Positions 34,227 to 43,197 of a stretch of DNA of 64,000 nucleotides are shown here, piece after piece. Positions within the stretch are counted from its first letter, which is position 1. The number at the start of each line of letters is the position of its first letter. A model generated the notes under the pieces. It was not told the origin of the DNA. It saw nothing but the letters and a program-made list of their open reading frames with translations, and ran no database searches. The translations under genes were made by a program, and so were the position numbers. The DNA is from Streptomyces angustmyceticus (GTDB lineage: Bacteria; Actinomycetota; Actinomycetes; Streptomycetales; Streptomycetaceae): positions 1,054,001-1,118,000 of the forward strand of contig NZ_CP082945.1 in assembly GCF_019933235.1 (NCBI RefSeq), in the 5' to 3' direction.

Positions 34227-34853
34227 TTACGCGTTTACAGGTGCGGTTGCGGTCTCTGTACCCGACGCCACGGTGGTGGCCGACTCGAAGGTGCCGATCA
34301 CGTCCCAAAGGGGGGCGGTCACCTCGGCGTCGGCGCCCGTGGAACGGCTCGTCCCCTTCTGGGTCTTGACGAGGTGATAGTTCGGGACGTCGTCGAGGCG
34401 GGCCAGCACGTCGGTGATGATCGGGTTCGTTGCAACCCCGGGTGGGAAAGACGGGGCGATCACCACGGGGGCACTGGTGCCGAGCGCGGCGAGGAAGAAG
34501 GGCGAGGTGCCCGCGCCCGATGCCATTCCCGACAGGAAGGCGACGCTCGCGGGGAAGACAATGATGCCATCGTAGTCAGCCGCGATCCGGGTGTGCACCG
34601 GCTCCCGTCGGCCGGTCGTCGTCTCCCAGGTATTGGAGACGACCGGCGTCTCAGTCATCGCGGCGAGGGCCGATGCGCTGACAAAGTGCTCCGCTGAGTC
34701 AGTCAGCCCCACCGTCACCTTGTAGTGGGGGCGGTTCGCCGACAACCAGTTGAGCCAGAACGGCAGGTGCGCGGTGGAGAGTGTGCCGGTGGCGACGAGG
34801 AACAGGTTGGCTTCTCGCGCCCTCGCCGCCTCACTCTGGTCGAACCGGGGCAT
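34227..34853 (-). CDS. lanD: LanD-type flavoprotein cysteine decarboxylase
   Basis: A 208-residue HFCD flavoprotein: NLFLVATGTLSTAHLPFWLN at the FMN site, the catalytic-type His late in the first third, DYDGIIVFPASVAFLSGMAS (the 'PAS' flavin motif) and PVVIAPSFPPGVATNPIITD in place of the usual PXMNXXMW substrate loop. Such enzymes oxidatively decarboxylate the C-terminal Cys of a RiPP to an enethiol, the step needed for AviCys-type rings. The precursor at 48927 does end in Cys. GGAAGGGA lies before the ATG; 11 bp separate it from lanKC. The 3' part (STGADAEVTAPLWDVIGTFE) is longer than in EpiD. Confidence 0.88.
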   Translation of the reverse strand: MPRFDQSEAARAREANLFLVATGTLSTAHLPFWLNWLSANRPHYKVTVGLTDSAEHFVSASALAAMTETPVVSNTWETTTGRREPVHTRIAADYDGIIVFPASVAFLSGMASGAGTSPFFLAALGTSAPVVIAPSFPPGVATNPIITDVLARLDDVPNYHLVKTQKGTSRSTGADAEVTAPLWDVIGTFESATTVASGTETATAPVNA

Positions 34854-34889
34854 CGATTCAAGTCCCTTCCATTGCTTGCGTTGTTGTGG

Positions 34890-35171
34890 TCAGCCGTCGC
34901 GCGAATCCCGGTCCCGTTTGCCTTCCTCCTCGTCCCGCTTCCGGCCTCCCGAGGACTCCAGACCGAAGTCGCCGCGCAATTCCTCAACAATTCCTCGCGG
35001 TTTAGTGCGCCGAAAACTCTCCAGCAGATCAAGGACCCCCAACACGGTCAGCACAAAACCGAAGGGCCTACCCTTGAACCATAAGAATTCGATATCAGGA
35101 AAGAAAGCGACGAGCACCACACCCGCCACGATCAGGGCAACCCCGAAAACTCTCTTCACAACTGTCGGCAT
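34890..35171 (-). CDS. Small membrane protein in cluster, 93 aa
   Basis: Two hydrophobic segments (RVFGVALIVAGVVLVAFFPD and FGFVLTVLGVLDLLESFRRT) are followed by a highly charged cytosolic tail SSGGRKRDEEEGKRDRDSRD. No family assigned. It overlaps the thioesterase gene end by 16 bp and precedes lanD, so it is part of the same transcript. It might anchor or scaffold enzymes at the membrane, or be an immunity factor; nothing in the sequence decides this. Confidence 0.7.
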   Translation of the reverse strand: MPTVVKRVFGVALIVAGVVLVAFFPDIEFLWFKGRPFGFVLTVLGVLDLLESFRRTKPRGIVEELRGDFGLESSGGRKRDEEEGKRDRDSRDG

Positions 35172-35968
35172 GATTGGTCGACCCTTCCTTGGTCCGCCGC
35201 AACCGAAGGCGAGATTGAACTCGAACCCGGTTGCGCAGCTGATGATTTGACGGTTGGAATGCTACATGCAGGCGGTCGACCATGCAGCGCGAGGCTGAAA
35301 ATCGCCTGTCTGAGCAGGCCGAAATCCTCTGACACCAGATAGTGACCGCCGCGCAGAAACGTCACCTTCACGTCCTCTCCGACTTCCCCCCATCTGTCGA
35401 ACGCATCTCTGGGGACCAGAGGATCGCGGTCGCCGGCGAAGACTCTGACCGGAACGGACAGTGGGAGTTCCTGCGGTATATGGCGGTACTCGGCGCACAT
35501 GCGTGCGTCATCCCGCATCAGGCCGAGAAACGGCCGCACCCAGGATGGATGCTGGATCAGCCAGTCGGGGATGCCTCCGATGGCGTGTAGGCGAGTCATC
35601 AGCGCGTCGTCGTCGTGCCCGGCCGCGAAGTCGCCCCACGGCACATGGGGCGCACCGAACGCGGCAATCGCCAGGACTTTCGGACGCCGCGCGCTGTGCT
35701 GCTCGAAGTGCCGGGTAAGGAGGTAGGCAAGGAGCCCGCCCATACTCTTTCCGAACAACACGAAATCGTCACCTACGTCCCGCTCCAGATCGGCGGCGAG
35801 CGCCGGAATCAGCTCCTCAGTACTGCGATGGAGCCTGCTGCGGCCCGAGTTCGAACTGGTTGGCAGAGCGACCGGCATCAATTCCAGACCGGGCGGTGCG
35901 TACTGGGCCCACTGACGGAATACGGAGGTGTTGCCGCCCGCGTGATGGAGGCATACCAGTTTCGTCAC
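35156..35968 (-). CDS. Type II thioesterase
   Basis: A 270-residue alpha/beta hydrolase of the stand-alone thioesterase group: LVCLHHAGGNTSVFRQWAQY (oxyanion start), VLFGKSMGGLLAYLL with the nucleophile in G-K-S-M-G, VRVFAGDRDPLVPRDAFDRW with the acid, and VTFLRGGHYLVSE with the His. Type II enzymes remove wrong or stalled acyl groups from carrier proteins. Since the PKS ends with an ACP and lacks a TE domain, this protein could also help release the chain. It overlaps the PKS stop by 4 bp (ATGA). The last 45 residues after LALHGRPPAC are low-complexity and atypical. Confidence 0.9.
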   Translation of the reverse strand: MTKLVCLHHAGGNTSVFRQWAQYAPPGLELMPVALPTSSNSGRSRLHRSTEELIPALAADLERDVGDDFVLFGKSMGGLLAYLLTRHFEQHSARRPKVLAIAAFGAPHVPWGDFAAGHDDDALMTRLHAIGGIPDWLIQHPSWVRPFLGLMRDDARMCAEYRHIPQELPLSVPVRVFAGDRDPLVPRDAFDRWGEVGEDVKVTFLRGGHYLVSEDFGLLRQAIFSLALHGRPPACSIPTVKSSAAQPGSSSISPSVAADQGRVDQSCRQL

Positions 35969-38900
35969 CGCACACCCCTTCCGCTGCTCATCATTTCAAA
36001 CAGACGCACTGACAGGGCGGCGACGGTTGGGTTGTCGAACACTATTGACTGCGGCATCCTGCATTCGAGAGTCCGCTGCATTCGGCTTCTCAGCTCGATG
36101 GCCCTGAGTGAATCCAGGCCACGGGCGAAGAGATCATGCTCGTCCGAAAGATCGGTTGTGGTACCTCCAAGCACGCGCCCCACCTGTTCCCGTACGTGGG
36201 AGAGCAACAGGTCTCTGCGGGTCTCCAGCGGCGACTCGTCGAGTACAGCCCGCAGGCTTTCCCGGGCGTCGGTGTGCTTGCCGCCCGGCATGTCGGCCAA
36301 GAGGCCACGCAGTGCGGGTGCATTGCGATCCTCATACCGGTTCCAGTCAGCTGGCAGTACGGCGAGGACGGGATCAGGGCCCCCGGTGGAGAGCAATCTC
36401 ATGAGGACGGCCAGGCCGTCGAGGGTCGGAATGACATGCTCGCCCCTGCTGACGAGGGCGGCGTTCAGCCCTGCCCGGGCGCTCATGCCGGTCTCCCCCC
36501 AGGATCCCCACTGGATCGCGAGCCCAGGCAATCCAAGGCCACGCCGGTAGGAGGCCAGGCCGTCGAGGAACGCGTTCGCCGCCGCGTACGTAGCCTGGCC
36601 AGGTGTGCCGAGCAGCGACGACACCGAGGAGAACAGGACAAAGAAGTCCAGCGGGCGGTCGGCCGTCAGGGTGTGCAGATGCCACGCCCCTTGTGCCTTG
36701 GGTGCCATGACCCGTGCGAACCGCTCCGGCGACTGCAGCAACAGGACCCCGTCGTCCAGTACGCCGGCCAAGTGCAGCACCCCGCCCAGCGGGGGGAACG
36801 CCGGATCGGCGTCGATGCGCGCGAACACCCCTGACAGCGCGTCGTAGTCCGCAACGTCGGATGTGAACGCCTCCACGGTGGCGCCGTCGGCGCGCAGTTG
36901 CTCGATCAGGCGACGTGCGACCTCGCCCGGCGGGGTCCGGCCGAGCAGAACCAGATGGCGCGCCCCGGCGTCGCACAGCATCCGTGCCGCCTCCAGACCG
37001 AGCCCGCCGAGTCCGCCGGTGATCAGGTACGTGGCGTCGGGGCGTGCCGGGTGCCGCATCGGTGCTGCGGCACCCGGGGCGTCGGCCAGTTCCACGCGGC
37101 CGAGCATCTCCACGTGCCTGCGGTGGCCGTCGTAGCCGACCTGGTGGTGTTCGGGCTGCTCCATCGTGGCACTGAGCAGGGCGAGTTCCGCGTACAGCAG
37201 GGCAGCCCGGCTCTGACTGTCGGTGCGGGGATCGAGGTCAATCTGGGTGATGCGCAGCTCCGGGTGTTCCGCGGCCGTCACCCGGCCCAGGCCCCACAGT
37301 CCGGCACCCGTAGGCCAGGTGACGGGGCGGCTCGCGACGGGCTGGGCGCCATGGGAGACCAGGCAGAGCCGGGGCGCGGCCGCGTCGAGCGCGGCAAGCC
37401 GCTGAGTGAGCCGGAGCAGCTGTCCGCCTTCCGCCACGGCGCCGGCACCCGCATCGTCCGTGTCCAATTGGGGGGTGCGGCACAGGACGACCAGGTTGTA
37501 CGCCGCGAGGTCCACTCCTGCCCTTGCGTCGTCCATGACATCGCAGGTAACTCCATGTAAGCGGGCGAAGGCGGCCGCCTCCTCGCCCAGTTGGCCGTCG
37601 GCGATGACCAGCCAGCGGTTGGCGGAGACGGAGGCCGGTTCCGGCAGCGCGGTGGGGGTCCAACGGGTTGAGTAGAGCCAGTCCCGCCAGCTCTCGCGTC
37701 GTGCCGGGATCATCGCCTCTCGATCGGCGCGCTTGAGCAGTACGCCGTCCATGGTCAGGATCAGCGTCCCGTCCGGCGCGATCAGGTCGATGTCAGCTCG
37801 GAGGACCTCCGGGTCCTCCTCGGCGGTGGGACGCAGCCGTGCATGGCACCAGGCTTCAGTTCCCGCGGAGCTGCTCTCGATGTGGATGCGATCCACACCG
37901 AGCGGTACATACGTCCTGCGGCCCAGCTTTTCCGGGTATGTGACGGTGAGTGCGAGGAAGCACGCCTCCAGCAGGACAGGATGGACCCGATGGCGAGACG
38001 CCTCGGGGCGCAGTTCCGGGCCGAGGCGTACCTTCGACAGGGCGTTCGGGCCGCACTGCCAGAGCTGGTCGGTGACGTGGAACAGCGGACCGAGGTCGAT
38101 CTGCCGCTCCTGCTCGCGCTTGTAGATCTCTTCTGGGCGCAGTTCATGGCCGCCGAGTGCGTTCCGCTCCGCGTCTAGCCGTTCGGGCCCGTACGCCCGA
38201 GTAGCGCCGGGAGCGGCCACCGCCAGGCTGCCGGAGGCGTGCAGCGTCCAGCCGTGGGCACGCTGGGCTCCTTCGCCCGTGGCCAGGGGGCGGGAGTGGA
38301 CCTCGAAGGTGTAGGCCCCGTCCTCCTCCGGCTTGAGGGCGACCTGGGTCTGGCGCACGGCCTTCTCATCCGGGAAGGCCATAGCGTGGTGGATGTGGAA
38401 GTCCCGCAGCTCGGCGGGGACCGGCCCGAATACCTCGCGGGCGGCGGCGAACGCGATCTCCTGGTAGGCGACGCCGGGCAGTACGACAGAATCGAAGACC
38501 CGGTGGTCGTGCAGCCATGACAGTGTGGTCACGCTGGCAACAGAGTCGAACCGTACGCCGCCCTCATCCGCAAGGTCGAGCCGTCTTCCCAGGAGCGGGG
38601 CGGTGTGCGAGGCGGCGGTTGCTGTCGCCGGGCCCGGAGCGGCGATCCAGTACCGCTCACGCTGCCACGGATAGGTGGGAAGGGAGACCCGTCGCCGGTC
38701 CCGGTCTCCGGTGACCGCGTGCCAGTCGAGGTCGATGCCCCCCTCGTAGAGGCAGCGGACTGCGTCGAGGAGCTGGGCCCACTGGTGGTCTGGCCGCGTG
38801 CTGGGGACGAGTGCCGTACCGCGCTCGTCGAAGAGCTCATCGAGGAGCTGCAGCAGTGTCGGCTTCGGGGAGATCTCCAGCAGGGAACCAGCGCCGAGCC

Positions 38901-41900
38901 CGTGCAGGGTCGCGGCCGCATCGTGGAAGCGTACGGGCCGGGTCGACTGTTCGACCCAATAACGCCAGTGGGCGAGCTCTGGACCGATGACCTTGCCGCT
39001 CACCGTGGAAATGATCTCGATGCGGGGCTCATGGTAGGTGACGGTCCGGGCGGCAGCTGCGAACTCGGCGAGAATCGGCTGCATCAGGGGCGAGTGGCAG
39101 GCAACAGATATCTCCAGCTTGCGGTGCCGTATGCCCTGGGCGGTCAGCTGGGCGCAGATGTCCTCGATCTCGCTGGAGCGACCCGAAACCACCGTAGATG
39201 TAGGACTGTTGACCGCTGCAACGGATGTGTTTGGGCGGAGCATCGGGGCGACGGTCGCCTCATCGGCGTCGACGGCAACCATCGTTCCCGCCTCGGTCAG
39301 TTCCCGCATGAGCCGGCTACGTACGTGGACCAGTGTCAGCGCGTCCTCCAGGGAGAACACTCCGGCGAGGCATGCCGCGACGTACTCTCCGAGGCTGTGT
39401 CCGAGCATTACGTCGGGCCGTACGCCCCACGACTCCCACAGCTTCGCCAGGGCGTACTCAAAGGCGAACAGCGCGGGCTGGGCGTAGCTCGTCTCGTCGA
39501 TGGGGGACGGCTCTCCCGGCACGGGGAAGAGCACGGGCAGCAAGGGAAGGCCAAAGCGCGCTCTGAGCAGTTCGTCGCACTGGTCCAAGATGGCCTTGAA
39601 CACTGGCTGCCGCTGGTACAGCTCGCGGCCCATGCCCGCGTACTGGGAACCCTGGCCGGGAAACAGGAACGCAACCCGGCCGGGCGCAGCGGCCACACTG
39701 CCGCTGGGCATTTCCAGCAGCTTCTTCCGGGCCTCTCCGGCGGTCGCAGCGATCACGGCGCGGCGATGCGGGAAGTGGCGGCGGCCAGTGGCGGCTGTGA
39801 AACAGACGTCGGCGAAGCGGGCGGTGTCCGAGGGTGAGCCGAGGAAGTCGGCATAACGGCGGGTGAGGTCGACCAGTGCCTGTTCGTTGCGGGCACTCAG
39901 CGCGAGGACCTGCATGTCCTGCTCCGCAGAGGGCTGGCGTGTCGGCTCTGAAGTGATCGCGGCCCGCGGAGGTGCTTCCTGGAGCACCACATGGGCGTTC
40001 GTGCCGCCCACGCCGAGCGAGGTGACACCAGCTGTGCGCGGACGTCCATCGGTGGTCCAAGGCGCGGTGCCGGTGCTGACCCGGAAGGGGGAGCGGTGGA
40101 AGTCGATCTCGGGATTGGGCTCGGAGAAATGCAGGTTGGGTACGAGCATGCCGCGCTCGATGCACAGCGCCGTCTTGATGAGGCCGGCGATTCCGGCAGC
40201 CTCGTCCAGGTGTCCGATGTTGGTCTTTACCGAGCCGATGGCGCAGGTGCCCGCGCCTTCCGGTCGGGATCCGAACGCCTCGGTGAGAGCGGTCAGTTCG
40301 ATCGGGTCGCCCAGGGCGGTGCCTGTGCCGTGTGCCTCGACGTAGCCCACGTCCAAAGGATCGACCCCGGCAGCCTCCAGCGCCTCGCGGACGACCTCGG
40401 CCTGGCGCGCCGGACTGGGAGCGGTGAAGCTGGCCTTGTCAGCCCCGTCGTTGTTGACGGCCGAGCCCTTGATGACGGCGATGATCCGGTCGTTGTCCTC
40501 GACCGCCTCGTCGAGCCGTTTCAGTACCACGATGCCGCAGCCATTGCCGAAGAGGGTTCCGGTCCCGTTGGCGTCGAAGGTCCTGGTATGGCCGTCGGCG
40601 GACATGATCATGCCCTCTTCGTAGAGATAGCCGGCCTCCTGCGGCACCACGATGTGCGCCCCGCCAGCCAGCGCGAGGTCACTGTCCCCTTCCAGCAGGC
40701 TCCGGCAGGCCTGGTGGACTGCGACCAGGGATGTCGAGCACGCAGTCTGGACGCCCATGCTCGGACCGCGCAGGTCCAGGGCATACGACACCCTGGTGGC
40801 GAGATAGCCGCCGTCGTTGCCGAGCTGGAGCTGGAACTGTTCCAGGTCGGACTCGGTCAGGGCCTTGGCCTGCCCATAGCCAAAGTGCGGGAGCAGATTG
40901 TTGAGCAGGTACGTGCTCATCCCGGCGCCGGCGAAGACGCCGACCCGCCCGTCCCGGTCATCGCCAGGAGCGTGCCCTGCGTCCTCCAGTGCCTCCCAGG
41001 CGCACTCCAAGAGCAACCGCTGCTGCGGGTCGAGGAGTTCAGCCTCCCTCGCTCCCATGCCGAAGAACGACGCGTCAAACTGGTCGATGTCCGGCAGTAC
41101 CGCGCCCGCATGCACGAAGTCGGGGTGTGTGGCGATGCTCTGGTCGCGCTGCCCCTCGCCGGTGCCGGGCAGCGCGCCTGCCGACTCCACGCCCTGAAGG
41201 AGGTTGTTCCAGAAAGTCTCGATGTCGCGGGCGCCGGGGAAGCGTCCCGCCATCCCAATGATCGCGATGTCCCCGGCGACGCTACGGCGGCGGCGGACGG
41301 GCGGCGGGACGATCTCCGGCATGCTCTCACCCAGCGCGTGGGTATTCCGATCGAGGTGGGCCGCGTAGGCCCTGATCGTCGGATGACGCAGCAGGTCTGT
41401 CATCGATACGTCGCGGCCCAGTCTGCGGGCGAGCTCCGCCCGCACCACGACCAGCATCAGCGAAGTGCCGCCGAGGTCGAAGAACCGGTCGTCAACAGAT
41501 ATGTCGTCAAGCCGCAGCACACCGCGCCACACATCGGCGAGGAGCTGCTCGATGTCGGTCCTGGCCGCAGCCGCCGTCCGGATCGACAGCCGCTCGAAGG
41601 TGACAGGCGGCAGCAACCGCGCTCGGTCGGTCTTGCCGCTCGTGGTAAGGGGCAGTGCAGGCAGCAGGCTGTACGCCTCAGGGAGCATGAGCGGGGGCAG
41701 CTTCGGGACGAGGAACGCGTGCAGCACACGTGCGGCGCTCTCGGGCTCCAGTGACCGGCCGGGGACGATATGGGCGACGAGGCGGCGATGTCCGTCGATC
41801 TCGTGGGCGAGGACCACCGCCTCCTCGACACCAGGATGCCCCAGCAGCAGCGTCTCGATCTCGCCTGCCTCGATGCGTACGCCATGGGCCTTGACCTGGG

Positions 41901-43146
41901 TGTCGATCCGGCCGAGGAGTTCCACCGTGCCGTCCGGCAGACGCCGGGCCAAGTCCCCGGTCCGGTAGAGCCGGCCGTCGCCGAATGGATCATCGACAAA
42001 CTTCTGAGCGGTCAGATCGGGTCTGCCGAGGTAGCCAGGCGACACCCCGGCGCCCGCGACACAGAGTTCGCCCTCCGCGCCTTCGGGCACTTCCTGAAGA
42101 TCCTGGCTGAGGATGTGGACCCGTACTCCGTCGATGGGCTGCCCGATCGGGGCGATCGTAGGCCAGTTGGCGGGATTGCCGTCCAGAGTGTGGGAGGTGG
42201 CGTCCTGGAACTCGGTCGCGCCGTAGTGGTTATGCAGGCGCGCGTCTGTACAGGAGAAGAACTCCCGGATGTGGGGGCCGATCCGCAGCTGCTCGCCAGT
42301 CGTGACGACCTCGCGCAGCCGTAGTCTCTCAGGTGCCTCCGCAGCCGCCCGTGCGACGTGTTCCAGCAGGGTGACCGGCAGAAAGAGGCGCTCGATGCGC
42401 TCCTCACGGAGGAACTCGACGAGGGCGAACGGGTTACGCCGGACCTCGTCGTCGGCGACGACAAGCGTGCCCCCGAAGCAGAGTGTGGAGAAGATCTCGT
42501 GGAAGGAGAAGTCGAAACTCACGGCGCAGATCTGGGCGGTGCGCCTCCCGCAGCTGTCCGGACGGGTGCGGTTGTGCCAGTGAAGGAGGTTGAGCAGGGC
42601 TGCGTGGGTCATCACGGCGCCCTTGGGTACCCCGGTGGAGCCGGAAGTGAAGATCGCGTACGCGGGGGCATCAGGCATGTCCCCTTCGACGTCATTCGGT
42701 CCGGGCTCGACAGCCACGTGGGCCGCACCCGACAGCGGACGGCAGTGCTCATCGAGGGCGAGGACTGCGGTGGGCAGGCCGGCTGGCAGGGCTGTGCGGT
42801 CGGTGACGACCAAAGAGATGCCAGCCGTGTCGATCACGTGGTGGGTCCGCTCGGCCGGATCAGCCAGATCAATCGGCACATAGGCGGCGCCCGCCCGCAT
42901 GACTCCGAGCATGGCCGCCATGGCTTCGGGGCCGCGTGCCATGCGTACCCCGACGAAATCGCCGTGCCGTACGCCCGCACGCCGCACCGCGGCGGTCACC
43001 CGCTCCGTCATCTCGTCGAGTTGGCGGTAGCTGACCTGGCGGGTGCCATGGACGACGGCGGCGGTATCAGCGTGCGGTCCCTGGCCGTGCCGTGCGACCA
43101 GGGCGTGCACCCTGGTCGATGGGACCTCGTTCAGTTGGTTCGGCAT
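35965..43146 (-). CDS. Hybrid NRPS-PKS megasynthase A-PCP-KS-AT-DH-KR-ACP
   Basis: 2393 residues. Adenylation domain (about 1-520): AYAIFTSGSTGVPKGAVMTH, SFDFSFHEIF, NHYGATEFQD, YRTGDLARRLPDG. PCP Ser562 in DLGGTSLMLV. KS (about 625-1050) with Cys803 in VQTACSTSLVAVH. AT with Ser1251 in MLGHSLGEYVAA. DH-like domain (His1548, Glu1727). KR with TYLITGGLGGLGLEAARML near 2044, an LDD motif (B-type) and Tyr2187 in ATYAAANAF. ACP Ser2346 in RGLDSLRAIE. No ER, MT or TE domain. The layout matches cylindrospermopsin CyrB, whose A domain loads guanidinoacetate made by an amidinotransferase, and such a gene is directly upstream here. It probably builds the guanidino-acyl chain, perhaps iteratively. Both DH motifs are altered. 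Confidence 0.93.
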   Translation of the reverse strand: MPNQLNEVPSTRVHALVARHGQGPHADTAAVVHGTRQVSYRQLDEMTERVTAAVRRAGVRHGDFVGVRMARGPEAMAAMLGVMRAGAAYVPIDLADPAERTHHVIDTAGISLVVTDRTALPAGLPTAVLALDEHCRPLSGAAHVAVEPGPNDVEGDMPDAPAYAIFTSGSTGVPKGAVMTHAALLNLLHWHNRTRPDSCGRRTAQICAVSFDFSFHEIFSTLCFGGTLVVADDEVRRNPFALVEFLREERIERLFLPVTLLEHVARAAAEAPERLRLREVVTTGEQLRIGPHIREFFSCTDARLHNHYGATEFQDATSHTLDGNPANWPTIAPIGQPIDGVRVHILSQDLQEVPEGAEGELCVAGAGVSPGYLGRPDLTAQKFVDDPFGDGRLYRTGDLARRLPDGTVELLGRIDTQVKAHGVRIEAGEIETLLLGHPGVEEAVVLAHEIDGHRRLVAHIVPGRSLEPESAARVLHAFLVPKLPPLMLPEAYSLLPALPLTTSGKTDRARLLPPVTFERLSIRTAAAARTDIEQLLADVWRGVLRLDDISVDDRFFDLGGTSLMLVVVRAELARRLGRDVSMTDLLRHPTIRAYAAHLDRNTHALGESMPEIVPPPVRRRRSVAGDIAIIGMAGRFPGARDIETFWNNLLQGVESAGALPGTGEGQRDQSIATHPDFVHAGAVLPDIDQFDASFFGMGAREAELLDPQQRLLLECAWEALEDAGHAPGDDRDGRVGVFAGAGMSTYLLNNLLPHFGYGQAKALTESDLEQFQLQLGNDGGYLATRVSYALDLRGPSMGVQTACSTSLVAVHQACRSLLEGDSDLALAGGAHIVVPQEAGYLYEEGMIMSADGHTRTFDANGTGTLFGNGCGIVVLKRLDEAVEDNDRIIAVIKGSAVNNDGADKASFTAPSPARQAEVVREALEAAGVDPLDVGYVEAHGTGTALGDPIELTALTEAFGSRPEGAGTCAIGSVKTNIGHLDEAAGIAGLIKTALCIERGMLVPNLHFSEPNPEIDFHRSPFRVSTGTAPWTTDGRPRTAGVTSLGVGGTNAHVVLQEAPPRAAITSEPTRQPSAEQDMQVLALSARNEQALVDLTRRYADFLGSPSDTARFADVCFTAATGRRHFPHRRAVIAATAGEARKKLLEMPSGSVAAAPGRVAFLFPGQGSQYAGMGRELYQRQPVFKAILDQCDELLRARFGLPLLPVLFPVPGEPSPIDETSYAQPALFAFEYALAKLWESWGVRPDVMLGHSLGEYVAACLAGVFSLEDALTLVHVRSRLMRELTEAGTMVAVDADEATVAPMLRPNTSVAAVNSPTSTVVSGRSSEIEDICAQLTAQGIRHRKLEISVACHSPLMQPILAEFAAAARTVTYHEPRIEIISTVSGKVIGPELAHWRYWVEQSTRPVRFHDAAATLHGLGAGSLLEISPKPTLLQLLDELFDERGTALVPSTRPDHQWAQLLDAVRCLYEGGIDLDWHAVTGDRDRRRVSLPTYPWQRERYWIAAPGPATATAASHTAPLLGRRLDLADEGGVRFDSVASVTTLSWLHDHRVFDSVVLPGVAYQEIAFAAAREVFGPVPAELRDFHIHHAMAFPDEKAVRQTQVALKPEEDGAYTFEVHSRPLATGEGAQRAHGWTLHASGSLAVAAPGATRAYGPERLDAERNALGGHELRPEEIYKREQERQIDLGPLFHVTDQLWQCGPNALSKVRLGPELRPEASRHRVHPVLLEACFLALTVTYPEKLGRRTYVPLGVDRIHIESSSAGTEAWCHARLRPTAEEDPEVLRADIDLIAPDGTLILTMDGVLLKRADREAMIPARRESWRDWLYSTRWTPTALPEPASVSANRWLVIADGQLGEEAAAFARLHGVTCDVMDDARAGVDLAAYNLVVLCRTPQLDTDDAGAGAVAEGGQLLRLTQRLAALDAAAPRLCLVSHGAQPVASRPVTWPTGAGLWGLGRVTAAEHPELRITQIDLDPRTDSQSRAALLYAELALLSATMEQPEHHQVGYDGHRRHVEMLGRVELADAPGAAAPMRHPARPDATYLITGGLGGLGLEAARMLCDAGARHLVLLGRTPPGEVARRLIEQLRADGATVEAFTSDVADYDALSGVFARIDADPAFPPLGGVLHLAGVLDDGVLLLQSPERFARVMAPKAQGAWHLHTLTADRPLDFFVLFSSVSSLLGTPGQATYAAANAFLDGLASYRRGLGLPGLAIQWGSWGETGMSARAGLNAALVSRGEHVIPTLDGLAVLMRLLSTGGPDPVLAVLPADWNRYEDRNAPALRGLLADMPGGKHTDARESLRAVLDESPLETRRDLLLSHVREQVGRVLGGTTTDLSDEHDLFARGLDSLRAIELRSRMQRTLECRMPQSIVFDNPTVAALSVRLFEMMSSGRGVR

Positions 43147-43197
43147 GGTTCCTCTTCGTGCTTCTTCGTGCGGCCCGGTGCGTACGTCTGGCTGTCG

